DNA of 64,000 nucleotides from Halorubrum salipaludis (GCF_002286985.1 NZ_NSKC01000008.1:62001-126000); one strand, 5' to 3'; shown: positions 25,004-33,052, counted from the first letter of the stretch. Numbers and translations are program-made. The notes: generated from the letters alone by a model not told the origin.

Positions 25004-25657
25004 TCAGTCGCCAGCCGGCTCGCCGGCCTCGGGCGAATCGGCCGTGATCACGACTTCCCCGTCGATGAGCGGCGAGCCGTTCGTGGCGTCGACGCCCTTG
25101 GTCACGGTGCGGACGCCGATCTCCCGGCACTCGCCCACCGCGAGCGGGACGGTGTCGCCCTCTGCGACGAAGATCCGGTCGCCTTCGTCGCCGGGGTCGT
25201 CGCCGCCCTCGGAGATGTAGTAGAAGCCGACGACCTGCTCGTCGTACCCGTCCGCGGGCGCCGTCCAGTTGCCGCCGATGTCCCGATCCTCCGGCGGGGC
25301 GGGCAGCTCGTAGCTGATGTCCGCCTCGGCCTTGCCCTGATTACAGAGCTGGAACATCCCGTCGAACCAAGTGAACGAGTCGGAGTTGACGCCCTCTCCG
25401 GGCTCGGCGTCCGGTCCCTCGAAGTCGTCGTGCTCTCCAACGTCGATGTAGAGGTGGCCGTTCCCGTCGGTGTCGACGTAGTTGTTGCCGTTCGGCGTAT
25501 CCATCGGGACCATCCCGAGGTACGCGTTTGCGTCCGTCGCGACCTCGATGCTCACTTGCCGCTGCGATTCCACTCGACTGAACGCGCCGGTTCCGAGAGC
25601 CGCGGCGCCTCCCGAGGCCGTCGCGCCCAATCCGATGACGAACTTGCGTCGTTGCAT
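25004..25657 (-). CDS. DUF1102-type secreted protein E (module only)
   Basis: A 217-residue protein that is essentially the shared module alone: MQRRKFVIGLGATASGGAAA, LGTGAFSRVESQRQVSIEVA, TDANAYLGMVPMDTPNGNN, DAEPGEGVNSDSFTWFDGMF, QLCNQGKAEADISYELPAPP and VGECREIGVRTVTKGVDATN. It is the first gene of the right-hand block and the best candidate for a major repeating subunit, with D, C, B and A as minor versions carrying passengers (inference). The start is set at the MQRRKF methionine; an in-frame upstream extension of 41 residues is Arg-rich and lies in the control region, so it is rejected. Confidence 0.88.
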   Translation of the reverse strand: MQRRKFVIGLGATASGGAAALGTGAFSRVESQRQVSIEVATDANAYLGMVPMDTPNGNNYVDTDGNGHLYIDVGEHDDFEGPDAEPGEGVNSDSFTWFDGMFQLCNQGKAEADISYELPAPPEDRDIGGNWTAPADGYDEQVVGFYYISEGGDDPGDEGDRIFVAEGDTVPLAVGECREIGVRTVTKGVDATNGSPLIDGEVVITADSPEAGEPAGD

Positions 25658-26145
25658 TGGTCGTGTCACCCGTGGTGTGCGCCCCGGCCCCGATCGTTCG
25701 ACCGGACGGACCCGCCGTCCGACCGGTCGGATTCGATCGCGGCGCCGGAGCGCTCGATACCGACATCGGAAGGGTGTCACTTTATTATGAGATTCTCGCT
25801 AACACAGCACACGAAGCACGCTGTCGGAGCGATCCGACCACGCGACCGGACAGTCGCCGCTCTCTGGAGGAGCGATCACCGGTCGTTCGAGGAGCGATCC
25901 GCCCCATCCGCGGGTGGTCAACGGCGATTCAAACCCGTACGACGGCCTGAAAACCCGGTTCGAGGCGAGTCGTTCCCGGCAAAATGATCTTGTTCCGCAG
26001 AGACGGATTCATAAATATGTCGGAAGATAAATATTTTCTGGTTAATTATCCTACCTATTTATGGGCCCCCAGTGAGCATTTCCCCATAGAACCGGCAACA
26101 GTAGCCGATAAACAGCGGGGGAGGGGCGAATCTGGTGTTCACCGG
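25658..26145. other. Divergent control region with AT-rich island
   Basis: About 490 bp without a gene between block E-A (leftward) and regulator 2 (rightward). TTTATTATGAG (about 25781-25791) reads as a TATA box on the reverse strand, some 125 bp before gene E. The stretch 25984-26065 is unusually AT-rich for this genome (for example GATAAATATTTTCTGGTTAA) and includes CTATTTATGG, about 88 bp before regulator 2. Tandem CGGACGGACC and GACCGG patches lie nearer gene E. These fit a dual regulatory region; no coding frame is convincing. Confidence 0.5.
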
Positions 26146-26730
26146 ATGAACGCGATCACAGGAACCACCGACAACCGAGGCGGGGCCGACCGCGAGATCT
26201 CCAGCGAGGACGTCTTCGAGATCCTCTCGAACCGGCGGCGGCGGTTCGTGATACACGCGCTCAAGCATGCAGACGAGCCGCCGGACGTCTCGGAGCTGTC
26301 GCGGTACGTCGCCGCGTGGGAGCTCGACGTCGACGCCGATGAGGTGCCGTACGAGTACCGCCACAACGTCCACAGCACCCTCAAGCGCACGCATCTCCCG
26401 AAGCTGAGCGAAACCGACATCGTCACCGTCGACGAGGACGACACCGTCAGGCCCGCCCCCGGACTCGAACGCATCGAGGTGTACGTCGAGGTGCTGCGCG
26501 GCAGGGAGATCCCGTGGAACAGCTACTACATCCTCCTCTCGGCGCTCTCGGTCGCGCTCCTGTTCGCCGTCGCCGTCGAGGCGCCGGGATTCGCCGGGTT
26601 CACTCCCCTCGCCGCCGGCGCGTTCACCGCGACCGCCTTCGGGATCTCGGCGGCGGCCCATCACGCGATCGGTCGCCGAACGCGGCTGGGAACGACGGAG
26701 AGACCGCCCGCCGCCCGTCGGAAGCGATGA
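26146..26730 (+). CDS. Membrane-anchored winged-helix regulator 2 (DUF7344-like)
   Basis: A 194-residue paralogue of the regulator at 17783. Shared landmarks are EILSNRRRRFVIHALKHADE, RHNVHSTLKRTHLPKLSETD, an EVLRGREIPWNSYY joint just before the membrane, and two C-terminal hydrophobic segments (about residues 127-149 and 154-172). The winged helix should bind DNA close to the membrane. ATG 26146 is preferred; the in-frame extension upstream reads through the AT-rich control region. It overlaps the following secreted-protein gene by 4 bp (ATGA), which ties this regulator to an exported product. Likely targets are the flanking divergent promoters (inference from position). Confidence 0.87.
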   Translation: MNAITGTTDNRGGADREISSEDVFEILSNRRRRFVIHALKHADEPPDVSELSRYVAAWELDVDADEVPYEYRHNVHSTLKRTHLPKLSETDIVTVDEDDTVRPAPGLERIEVYVEVLRGREIPWNSYYILLSALSVALLFAVAVEAPGFAGFTPLAAGAFTATAFGISAAAHHAIGRRTRLGTTERPPAARRKR

Positions 26731-27182
26731 ACCGAACTCGGTCGGTGGGCCTCACTCTCGCGCTGTTCGCGGCTGCGGGACTGGCGTTCGGGAGCCTCTC
26801 CGCCGTCGACGTCACGAGCGACCGCGGCGTCGACGTCGGCGTCGCCGGGGCGAACGAGGACCCGTACCTCGGGTTCGAGGCGGTGAACCGCAGCGCGGGG
26901 GGCAACGGCGACGCCGTCGTCACCGTGGCGTACGAGAACCGGTTCGGGGTTCCCCTCGACGGGATCGAGATCCGCGTCACCCGCGGCGCCGGGGAAGAGC
27001 CGATCGCGACCCCCGAGATCGGCGGTCCGATCTCCGCCGGCGGGTCGGCGACGGTCGACGTGACCGTCGACTGCGGGAAGTCGGGAGGGGACGCGCTGAC
27101 GTTCCGCGCCGACGCCGCCGGTCCCGGCGTCCGCGCGTCGACGACCCAGACCGTGGAGGACGCCTGCGACGCGGTCGGCTGA
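26727..27182 (+). CDS. Small secreted protein coupled to regulator 2
   Basis: A 151-residue protein with a Sec-like signal peptide (MNRTRSVGLTLALFAAAGLA). The mature start VDVGVAGANEDPYLGFEAVN echoes the VQVAEDPDAYLGL strand of the DUF1102 paralogues. The rest reads as one beta-sandwich, with VVTVAYENRFGVPLDGIEIR and ISAGGSATVDVTVDCGKSGG. One Cys pair (DCGK ... EDACD) could form a disulfide. It lacks the RR signal of the others. Translational coupling to the membrane regulator suggests it is an accessory subunit or a surface signal sensed by that regulator; both are guesses. Confidence 0.82.
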   Translation: MNRTRSVGLTLALFAAAGLAFGSLSAVDVTSDRGVDVGVAGANEDPYLGFEAVNRSAGGNGDAVVTVAYENRFGVPLDGIEIRVTRGAGEEPIATPEIGGPISAGGSATVDVTVDCGKSGGDALTFRADAAGPGVRASTTQTVEDACDAVG

Positions 27183-27188
27183 CGGGAT

Positions 27189-28439
27189 CTACGCCGACAC
27201 CTCGACCCGCTCTCCCAGTTCGGGCGCGGTCGCGTCGAACCCGTCCTCGCGCAGGGCCGCCGCGAACGACTCGCAGCGGTCGCCGTGGTTCACGAGCACC
27301 CGAGCGCCGCGGTAGGCGCCCAAGAACGACTCGAGCCCGCCGCGGTCGGCGTGCGCGGAGAAGTCGAACGACTCGACGCGCGCGCTGACGGGACGGACGG
27401 TGCCGTTTATCGCCAGCCGCCCGTGCTCCTGTAGCTCCCGCCCGGGCGTTCCCTCGACCTGATACCCCGTCAGCGTCACGAGGTTGGTCGGGTTCGCCCG
27501 GATCGCCGGGAGGTACGAGTGGACGGGGCCGCCGGCGAGCATCCCCGAGGTGGTGACGATCAGCCCGTTGTCGCCGGCGATCCGCTCCCGCTGGCCGTCG
27601 CGGCCGGTGACGAAGCGCGCGGCGCCCGCCGCCCGGCGGAGCGCCTCCGGATCGCGCAGGAACTCGGGATACCGGCGGACCAGCTCGGTCACCTCGATAC
27701 CCATCCCGTCGACGTACGGCGTCAGGTCGTTTGCCTCGGCGACGAGCATGAGCTCCTGGGTCCGTCCGATCGCGAACGCGGGGGCGACGACGGTGCCGCC
27801 CTCCCAGATCGCCGTCTTCACGCGCTCCGCCCAGCGGTCCTCGACGGCGCGGCGGTCCTCGTGGGTCACGTCCGCGTACGTCGACTCGCAGATCACGGCG
27901 TCGGCGTCGGGCCGCGCGGTCGTGCCGGAGACGAGCCGCTGGTCGTCGGTGTGGAAGTCGCCGCTGTACAGCAAGCGTGTGTCTCCGTCATCTATCAGGA
28001 CGTGTGCCGACCCCGGAATGTGGCCGGCGTTGAACAGCGTCACCTCGTAGGCGGTGCCGCCCGCCTCGACGACGAACGGCTCCTCGTAGGCCTGCCGTTC
28101 TTCGACCTCGCCGAGCCGCGCGACGTGCTCCTCCGAGAAGGGGCAAAGCGGACTATTGCCGTGGAGTTTCAGGGTGTCGCGGGCCAGCGTCCGCGCGAGT
28201 TCCGCGGTCGGCGGCGTCCAGTGGATCGCGGGTCGCCGGTCCCCCTTCAGGAGGGCCGGCACCGCGCCGACGTGGTCGAGATGGCCGTGCGAGACCACCA
28301 CCGCGTCGGGCTCGGGGTCGCGGAGGGGGTACTGCGGGGGGTCGGCGGTCAGCAGGCCGTAGTCGACGAGGAGCGCGTCGTCGACGAGGACGGCGCTCCG
28401 ACCGACCTCGCGGGCGCCGCCGAGGAACTCGACCTCCAT
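27189..28439 (-). CDS. Beta-CASP metallo-beta-lactamase fold nuclease-like protein
   Basis: A 416-residue MBL-fold protein of the RNA-processing (CPSF/RNase J-like) branch. Metal motifs: VVVSHGHLDHVGAVPALL (HxHxDH, about residues 51-68), a His in LFNAGHIPGSAHVLI and SGDFHTDD. The beta-CASP insert follows (VVAPAFAIGRTQELML), then a C-terminal RMMBL-like end with FDFSAHADRGGLESFL and LVNHGDRCESFAAAL. Such proteins act as endo- and/or 5'-3' exonucleases on RNA. At 416 residues, without KH domains, it is one of the shorter archaeal forms. The start is the second methionine of MGSGMEVEFLGG, because the conserved strand begins there. Confidence 0.92.
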   Translation of the reverse strand: MEVEFLGGAREVGRSAVLVDDALLVDYGLLTADPPQYPLRDPEPDAVVVSHGHLDHVGAVPALLKGDRRPAIHWTPPTAELARTLARDTLKLHGNSPLCPFSEEHVARLGEVEERQAYEEPFVVEAGGTAYEVTLFNAGHIPGSAHVLIDDGDTRLLYSGDFHTDDQRLVSGTTARPDADAVICESTYADVTHEDRRAVEDRWAERVKTAIWEGGTVVAPAFAIGRTQELMLVAEANDLTPYVDGMGIEVTELVRRYPEFLRDPEALRRAAGAARFVTGRDGQRERIAGDNGLIVTTSGMLAGGPVHSYLPAIRANPTNLVTLTGYQVEGTPGRELQEHGRLAINGTVRPVSARVESFDFSAHADRGGLESFLGAYRGARVLVNHGDRCESFAAALREDGFDATAPELGERVEVSA

Positions 28440-28463
28440 GCCGGAACCCACTCGCCCGGCGCG

Positions 28464-29105
28464 TTAGTGCTCGTCGGTCCCGGCGTCTCCGCGTCGCGAT
28501 CCGGACGAGCCGAGCCCCGGACTGAGGACCGGCAGGGGTCCGACGACCCACACCCACGCCGCGAGCATGAACGCGCCCGGCAGCTCCGGGAGCGCGAGTC
28601 CGGACACCGGCCACCAGCCCGCCGCGAACGTCGCCCAGACGGCGACGTGGACGGGAGCGAACGCGAGGGCGAGGCGTCCGGTCGCCGTCCCGCGCCGTGC
28701 GAGGCCGTCGATCGCGAAGACGACCGTGATAAGCGCGTAAAACCCGATCGCGGCCGGGCCGTGGAGCGGCTCCGTGAGGTCGAAGACCCCGACGCCGGCC
28801 ATCGCGACCATCGCGAGCGCGAGGACGCCGGCGCGGGCCCCGTCCGTGATCCCGGCTTCCGACGACGAGCACCGGAGGCCGAGGGCGTAGCCGACGCCCG
28901 CGGCGCCGCCGAGGATCAGCCCCCAGTTGAACGCGGGGGCGCTCCGGTCGCGGACCCCCAGATCGGAGAGCGCGTCGGTCGTCCACGAGAACGTCGGATC
29001 GAGGAGAATCGCGGCGGCGATCCCGCCGAGCGCGAGCAGGGTGGCCACGGCGCCGAGCGCTCGGGTGGCGGCGACCGCGTCGCCGCCGGCGTCGGCGGTG
29101 AACAT
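28464..29105 (-). CDS. DUF998 family membrane protein
   Basis: A 213-residue protein with six hydrophobic segments. The early block DPTFSWTTDALSDLGVRDRS (residues ~35-54), with an Asn/Asp-rich turn between helices 1 and 2, is typical of DUF998 multi-pass proteins. Function is unknown and no catalytic residues stand out. It lies between the Gins51 gene (12 bp upstream on the same strand) and the beta-CASP nuclease gene (24 bp downstream), so it probably belongs to a priS-gins51-DUF998-nuclease transcript. Confidence 0.87.
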   Translation of the reverse strand: MFTADAGGDAVAATRALGAVATLLALGGIAAAILLDPTFSWTTDALSDLGVRDRSAPAFNWGLILGGAAGVGYALGLRCSSSEAGITDGARAGVLALAMVAMAGVGVFDLTEPLHGPAAIGFYALITVVFAIDGLARRGTATGRLALAFAPVHVAVWATFAAGWWPVSGLALPELPGAFMLAAWVWVVGPLPVLSPGLGSSGSRRGDAGTDEH

Positions 29106-29117
29106 CGGAGAACGGCT

Positions 29118-30227
29118 TCAGTCGAGGCGCTCCGCGGCGTCCCGTTGGACCAGCGGGTCCGCGTTCTCGGCGGGGAGCGTGACCACGTCCTCGCTCGCGA
29201 GCTCGTACTCGCGCTCGTCGACCCCGAATATCGCGCCCACGTCGCGGGTGATCCGGACCGTGGCGCGGGCGGGGGCGTCGTCGGACGACGCGGCGTCGAC
29301 CGGCGCGTCGCCGGCCGGTGTGTCGTCGGCGGGTGTGTCGGCGGCGGGTGTGTCGTCGGTGTGTGCGTCGTCGGGGGCGGCGCCGCCCTCGGCCGGCTCG
29401 TCGTCGATCGCGGCCGGATCGGGGTCGTCGCCCGCGTCCGAGCCAGGTGCTCCGGGGGGAGCCGGCTCCGGCGGAACCGGGGTGGGTCCGTCGCCCGCGG
29501 TCGGGTTGACACCGGCGGTCGAGGGCCCGGCCGCCGGGGCCCCGCCGTCGGTGGTGGCGTCGAGGGCGTCCGCCACCTCCTCGTCAGAACCGCCCATGGC
29601 GCCGGCGAGCGCGTCGGCGCTCCCCTCGGCCGCCGCGCTCCGGCCGCTCCCGCCGTCCCCGTCCGACGGCGCGTCGGGCGGCGACTCAGCGGCGGAGTCG
29701 GGCTCGGGTGCGGGTGCGGGCGGCTCCGGCGCGGACGGCTCTGGGTCCGCCGTGGGGGCCCCATCTGTCGCATCCGCCGTCGACTCGGTCGTCACGTCCG
29801 TCGGAACCGCCTCGTCGCGCTCGGGCGAGGCGGGGGGTTCCTCGCCGGCGAGCACGTCGAGCACGCGCGACTTGTTCTCGCCGATCCGGTCGACGAGATC
29901 GTCGAACAGCTGTCGCTCCTCCGTGGTCATGCCGTCCTCGTCGACCGGCATGTCCGCCGCCGCGAACGACGCGAGCTTGACGACCTTGCCGACGCGGCGC
30001 TCGTACAGCGCCTCCGCGACCTCCTCGGCGGTCTCGACCTCGTCGGACATCCGCCGCACGTCGTCGTCGGAGAACGGCTTGTCGACCTGCTCGGCGCGGC
30101 GGTCGCGGGCCGCGCGCAGGTCGGCGACGTAGGCGGCGACGTCGTCGTAGAAGGAGTCCCGCAGGTGCTGGAGGCTGTCCTTGCGGCGTTCCTTCGCCTG
30201 GGCCGATCTGAGCTCGTCGAGGTTCAT
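29118..30227 (-). CDS. GINS complex subunit Gins51, with long acidic linker
   Basis: GINS is part of the CMG replicative helicase with Cdc45/RecJ and MCM. This 369-residue protein has the helical A domain at residues ~1-130 ([39 protein letters not shown]) and the small beta B domain at the end ([20 protein letters not shown], about 315-334), the order expected for Gins51. Between them lie ~180 low-complexity residues rich in Asp, Ala, Pro and Thr, with DDTPA-type repeats. Most archaeal Gins51 proteins are nearer 190 residues, so the excess is this linker. Its start overlaps the priS stop by 4 bp, a widespread archaeal pairing. Confidence 0.9.
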   Translation of the reverse strand: MNLDELRSAQAKERRKDSLQHLRDSFYDDVAAYVADLRAARDRRAEQVDKPFSDDDVRRMSDEVETAEEVAEALYERRVGKVVKLASFAAADMPVDEDGMTTEERQLFDDLVDRIGENKSRVLDVLAGEEPPASPERDEAVPTDVTTESTADATDGAPTADPEPSAPEPPAPAPEPDSAAESPPDAPSDGDGGSGRSAAAEGSADALAGAMGGSDEEVADALDATTDGGAPAAGPSTAGVNPTAGDGPTPVPPEPAPPGAPGSDAGDDPDPAAIDDEPAEGGAAPDDAHTDDTPAADTPADDTPAGDAPVDAASSDDAPARATVRITRDVGAIFGVDEREYELASEDVVTLPAENADPLVQRDAAERLD

Positions 30228-31387
30228 CGTTCGGGGGCTTTCCGCGCCTCGCCGCGGGCCATCAGGAAGACCCCCGCGAACTCGGGCACGGTGTTTCTAC
30301 CGGGTTCAACTCTAACGCGCTCGCCGTTTAATTCTACCGTCCGATCGGCGTCAGTCTCGATCTGAATTTCGCGGCCGACGAACCGGTCCGGCACCGCGTC
30401 GCGGAGCGGATCGAATTCGTCGAGCTCGACGCGGTCGATCGGCGTGACCACGAGCCCGGACCCGCCGTGTAGCGTGCCCGGGAGCCGGATGAGCCGCCGG
30501 GTGTCGGTGGTGACCGGCTCGTCGATCGGCGCCGTGTCGGTCGCGGTCACGCGCGCGGCGAGCGCGGAGACCAGCCGGCGGACGCCGGGGCCGCCGGCCT
30601 CCACGTTGCCCTCGCGGACCGCGGTGGGGTTGCGGTCGAAGGCGCCGAGGATCGTCTCCGCGCGCCCCTCGCCGATCCCCTCCAGCTCCGTCAGTCGCTC
30701 GCGGGCGTCGGCCTCGTCCATGTCGCGGAGGTCGTCGGCGTACTCGACCAGCGCCTCGTGGACGCGCGCGCCCCAGCCGCCCTCGGTCCGCAGGACGCGC
30801 TTCGTCGTGCCGCGCTCGGAGACCGTCCGGATCAGCCCCTCGGTGTCGAGGTCGATCGCCCGCACGTAGTCGACGATCTCGCGGCGCGCGTCGCTGTTCA
30901 GCTCCCGGACGCCCTCGTCGCGGACGTGGACGTGATACCCGCGTCCGCCGGAGAAGACGACGGTGAGGTCCTCGAACGCGAAGTCGTCGTCGAGGAAGTC
31001 GAGCAGGCGGAGGAGGGCCTGCTTGCACTCGGCGAGCATCTCGGGGTACGAGGTCGTCTCCGGGTCCACGCCGGGGAGGTGGTCGGCGTCGAGGTCGAAG
31101 ATCAGGTCGGCGGAGCGCCACCCCTTCTGCGACATCGTCGACGCGCCGGGGTCGTCGTAGCGGGCGGCCGAGAAGTACGCGTGCCGGGGCGCGTTGTCCG
31201 CGAAGAACGTGTCCACGTCGCCCAAGTCGTACAGCGACTGGTGGCGGAGCATCGTCGTGCCCGACCCGGGAGTCCACGGGATGTGGCCCCACTCGCGGAG
31301 GTTCGCGTCCGGCGGGAGCGCCGGCGAGGCCCGGCGGTAGTAGTCGCCGAACCGGCCCTTGAGGTACTCGCGCGTCCGGTCGTCCAT
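30224..31387 (-). CDS. priS: DNA primase small (catalytic) subunit
   Basis: Makes primers for DNA replication with PriL, which is not in this window. The protein is 387 residues. Catalytic acids sit in [14 protein letters not shown] (about residues 95-108, DxD motif), and the conserved [14 protein letters not shown] lies at about 150-163. A later segment [18 protein letters not shown] fits the PriS core. The start is taken at [13 protein letters not shown], the normal archaeal N-terminus; the frame stays open for another 152 codons upstream, but that part runs through repeat copy C and is not credible. It is coupled to gins51 by a 4-bp overlap. Confidence 0.95.
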   Translation of the reverse strand: MDDRTREYLKGRFGDYYRRASPALPPDANLREWGHIPWTPGSGTTMLRHQSLYDLGDVDTFFADNAPRHAYFSAARYDDPGASTMSQKGWRSADLIFDLDADHLPGVDPETTSYPEMLAECKQALLRLLDFLDDDFAFEDLTVVFSGGRGYHVHVRDEGVRELNSDARREIVDYVRAIDLDTEGLIRTVSERGTTKRVLRTEGGWGARVHEALVEYADDLRDMDEADARERLTELEGIGEGRAETILGAFDRNPTAVREGNVEAGGPGVRRLVSALAARVTATDTAPIDEPVTTDTRRLIRLPGTLHGGSGLVVTPIDRVELDEFDPLRDAVPDRFVGREIQIETDADRTVELNGERVRVEPGRNTVPEFAGVFLMARGEARKAPER

Positions 31388-31498
31388 CGTCTCATCCGGT
31401 ACCGGCGGTCGACGTATCAACGTATCGTTCCGGACGGGCGCGGACTGAGCGGCATAAGCGACCGGAGGACGATGACGCCCGCGACGGTTGGACCTCCC

Positions 31499-31821
31499 GG
31501 TGGCGCGTGCCTGCGAGTGGCCGCCGCAGGCGGCCGCGAGCCAGCACGCGCGAGGGAGTCGCTGGCGGCCGAACGAAGGGAAGGCCGCCAGCGACAGGGC
31601 GAGAGCGAAGCTCTCGCTTGCAACCGGACGTAGTCCGGTGACGAGGCTGGGGAGGCGTGAGGCTGCGGTGCTGTGCGGTGCGGGGTGGGACTCAAAGGGG
31701 CAGGCGGGAGGACACCACAGGCGACGCAAGCACCGCAGGGAGCGAACGAAGTGAGCGACCGAGGAGCGCAGCGAGCGTGTGGTGTCCTCCCGCCTGGGGC
31801 TTTGGAAGTATTCACCGTCGG
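31499..31821 (+). repeat. Modular hairpin element, copy C
   Basis: Lies in the 500-bp gap between priS and the 48-residue gene. Blocks: GGTGGCGCGTGCCTGCGAG (31499); hairpins at 31519-31535 (7 bp, loop GCA), 31558-31595 (13 bp), 31599-31617 (8 bp, loop GAA) and 31623-31639 (7 bp, loop GTA); GAGGCTGGGGAGGCGTGAGG (31642-31661); GGGACTCAAAGGGG; stem arm 1 (31701-31719); GCAAGCACCGCAGGGAGCGA and the rest of the loop; stem arm 2 (31778-31796), the perfect 19-bp complement of arm 1; CTGGGGCTTTGGAAGTATTC and ACCGTCG. Unlike A, B and D it has no TTATAA box before the first block, and none closes it. The remaining ~110 bp on the left and ~65 bp on the right show nothing clear. Confidence 0.9.
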
Positions 31822-31887
31822 TACGTCGACAATGACCCGACAATCCGCAGCCACAACACTATCCGGGCCCGAGCCGTATCCGGACGC

Positions 31888-32034
31888 ATGCGCTCCGAAG
31901 ACGAGGTTCGCGAGCAGTACGAGTTCCTCCGCGAGCAGCTGGACAACGAGGAGATGCAGCACCGCGGCGTCGAGGAGCTGTTCACCCACTACAAGCGCGC
32001 GCTCGGCTGGGTGTTAGAAGAAGAACACATGTAG
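31888..32034 (+). CDS. Small haloarchaeal protein (48 aa)
   Basis: A 48-residue, helical, strongly charged protein: MRSEDEVREQYEFLREQLDN, then a second helix with HRGVEELFTHYKRALGWVLE. It has no Cys, signal or membrane segment. Similar short proteins occur across haloarchaea as far as I recall, but no function is known to me. It sits just right of repeat copy C. An upstream in-frame extension runs into the element and is rejected because the composition changes at this ATG. Confidence 0.7.
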   Translation: MRSEDEVREQYEFLREQLDNEEMQHRGVEELFTHYKRALGWVLEEEHM

Positions 32035-32064
32035 CGCGCGCTCGTTAGGTTTATCAGTCGGTAC

Positions 32065-32154
32065 CCTGTACGAACAGGTGACGCTTCGTCTGGAGGGCCG
32101 AAGCGTCAGCGGGGACCAACGGCAGGCCCGACGCGGCTTTTTTCCGCGTCGGGC
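32065..32154 (+). ncRNA. Candidate structured RNA: three consecutive hairpins
   Basis: In the ~500 bp between the 48-residue gene and the PadR regulator, three perfect inverted repeats follow one another: CCTGT/ACAGG with loop ACGA (32065-32078), GACGCTTCG/CGAAGCGTC (32080-32088 with 32099-32107) and GCCCGACGCGG/CCGCGTCGGGC (32126-32136 with 32144-32154), the last with a T-rich loop. A TTTATC box lies at 32050. A transcript from that box would begin near 32079, so it may exclude the first hairpin. The rest of the gap up to the PadR promoter shows no feature. The RNA could instead be a terminator and leader structure. No known family is recognised. Confidence 0.35.
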
Positions 32155-32551
32155 GTGCCTCTTTCCGACCGACGACAGCATCGAAGAGCGTCCACGCTGT
32201 CCTGTTTCCTGATCGCCGATCCGCACGTTCGCGCCGATCGACGCCCGCCGACCGAACGTCCACCGGCGGCTCCGGTCGCGACACGCGCCGATCGCCTGAG
32301 CCGACCGATACCCGCCACAGGCGCCTTCACGGGCGGTCTCGACGCCGTGAGTCGATCGCTCGGTGGAGTAAATATCTCAGCGTACAGAAACAAAATTTCC
32401 GGGACGAAACCGCGTTCGAACCGAGCAGACGGTTGAACCGCTGACAGAACGGATCCCGCGAAATCCGCCGATTAGGGCGGGTGACAACGAGATGGGCGTT
32501 TCTTATAACGGTATATTTATTTATTCAGGATGGGTATGTACGGACTGTTGC

Positions 32552-32827
32552 ATGTACGACCTCACAGGTTTCCAGCGTGACCTGCTCTACGTGATCGCCG
32601 GTCTGGACGAGCCTCACGGACTCGCCATCAAAGAGGAGCTCGAGGACTACTACGAAAAGGAGATCCACCACGGCCGGCTCTATCCGAACCTGGACACGCT
32701 CGTCGAGAAGGGGCTCGTCGAGAAGGGCCAACGCGACCGGCGCACGAACTACTACACGCTGACCCGCCGCGGGCGACGCGAGATCGACGCGCGGACCGAG
32801 TGGGAGGCGCAGTACATCGACCACTGA
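32552..32827 (+). CDS. PadR-family winged-helix regulator (RosR-like)
   Basis: A 91-residue DNA-binding protein that is almost only a PadR winged helix: MYDLTGFQRDLLYVIAGLDE, then GLAIKEELEDYYEKEIHHGR, LYPNLDTLVEKGLVEKGQRD and the wing RRTNYYTLTRRGRREIDAR. Size and the HHGRLYPNLDTLV block resemble the haloarchaeal oxidative-stress regulator RosR and its paralogues; which paralogue this is cannot be fixed here. The ATG at MYDLT is chosen over one 20 codons upstream, because the upstream part overlaps the TATA-like run GGTATATTTATTTATTC (32512-32528), which stands about 30 bp before it. Confidence 0.88.
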   Translation: MYDLTGFQRDLLYVIAGLDEPHGLAIKEELEDYYEKEIHHGRLYPNLDTLVEKGLVEKGQRDRRTNYYTLTRRGRREIDARTEWEAQYIDH

Positions 32828-32911
32828 TCGGTCGAGATCGCCGACGCCCCCGGCGGCTCCGTCGGTCCGTAGCGGTCCGTCCTTCGCCGCCGCGGCTTCG
32901 TTTTCAGTCCC

Positions 32912-33052
32912 CGCATCTTCCCTCTGTCCTCGCATCCTCTCTCTCCTCGCATCGCCCTCTGCCCCCGCATCTCCCTTTGCTCCCGCATCGCCCTCTGCCC
33001 CGCTTCCCCCTCTGCCCCGCTTCCCCCTCTGCCCCGAATCGCCCTTTTCCCG
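32912..33052. repeat. Pyrimidine-rich 17-19-bp tandem repeat
   Basis: Eight degenerate units of about CGCATCGCCCTCTGCCC start at 32912, 32931, 32948, 32966, 32984, 33001, 33018 and 33035. The plus strand is nearly all C and T. The mixed 17-, 18- and 19-bp period breaks any reading frame, so it is not coding. It begins 85 bp after the PadR stop and fills most of the 340-bp gap before the aminotransferase gene. An RNA from it would be C/U-rich, perhaps a 3' end region. Confidence 0.85.

Noticed and set aside
23483..25987. 834-residue forward open frame opposite secreted proteins D and E
   Set aside because: Composition is the typical antisense pattern of an acidic gene, with repeated 'GERARADQGA'-like shadows of the GTGAFSR motif. 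No start signal or domain is present.
27519..30365. 948-residue forward open frame opposite the nuclease, DUF998 and gins51 genes
   Set aside because: It is the shadow of three real reverse-strand genes in GC-rich DNA. Its protein is Arg/Val/Gly-rich with no motif, whereas the opposite strand shows HxHxDH and GINS features.
30224..31843. 539-residue version of PriS with a 152-residue N-terminal extension
   Set aside because: The extension runs through repeat copy C and has no protein character. The PriS family begins at [13 protein letters not shown].
32912..33052. CRISPR array
   Set aside because: Units are 17-19 bp, contiguous and degenerate, with no spacers and no cas genes. It is a tandem repeat.
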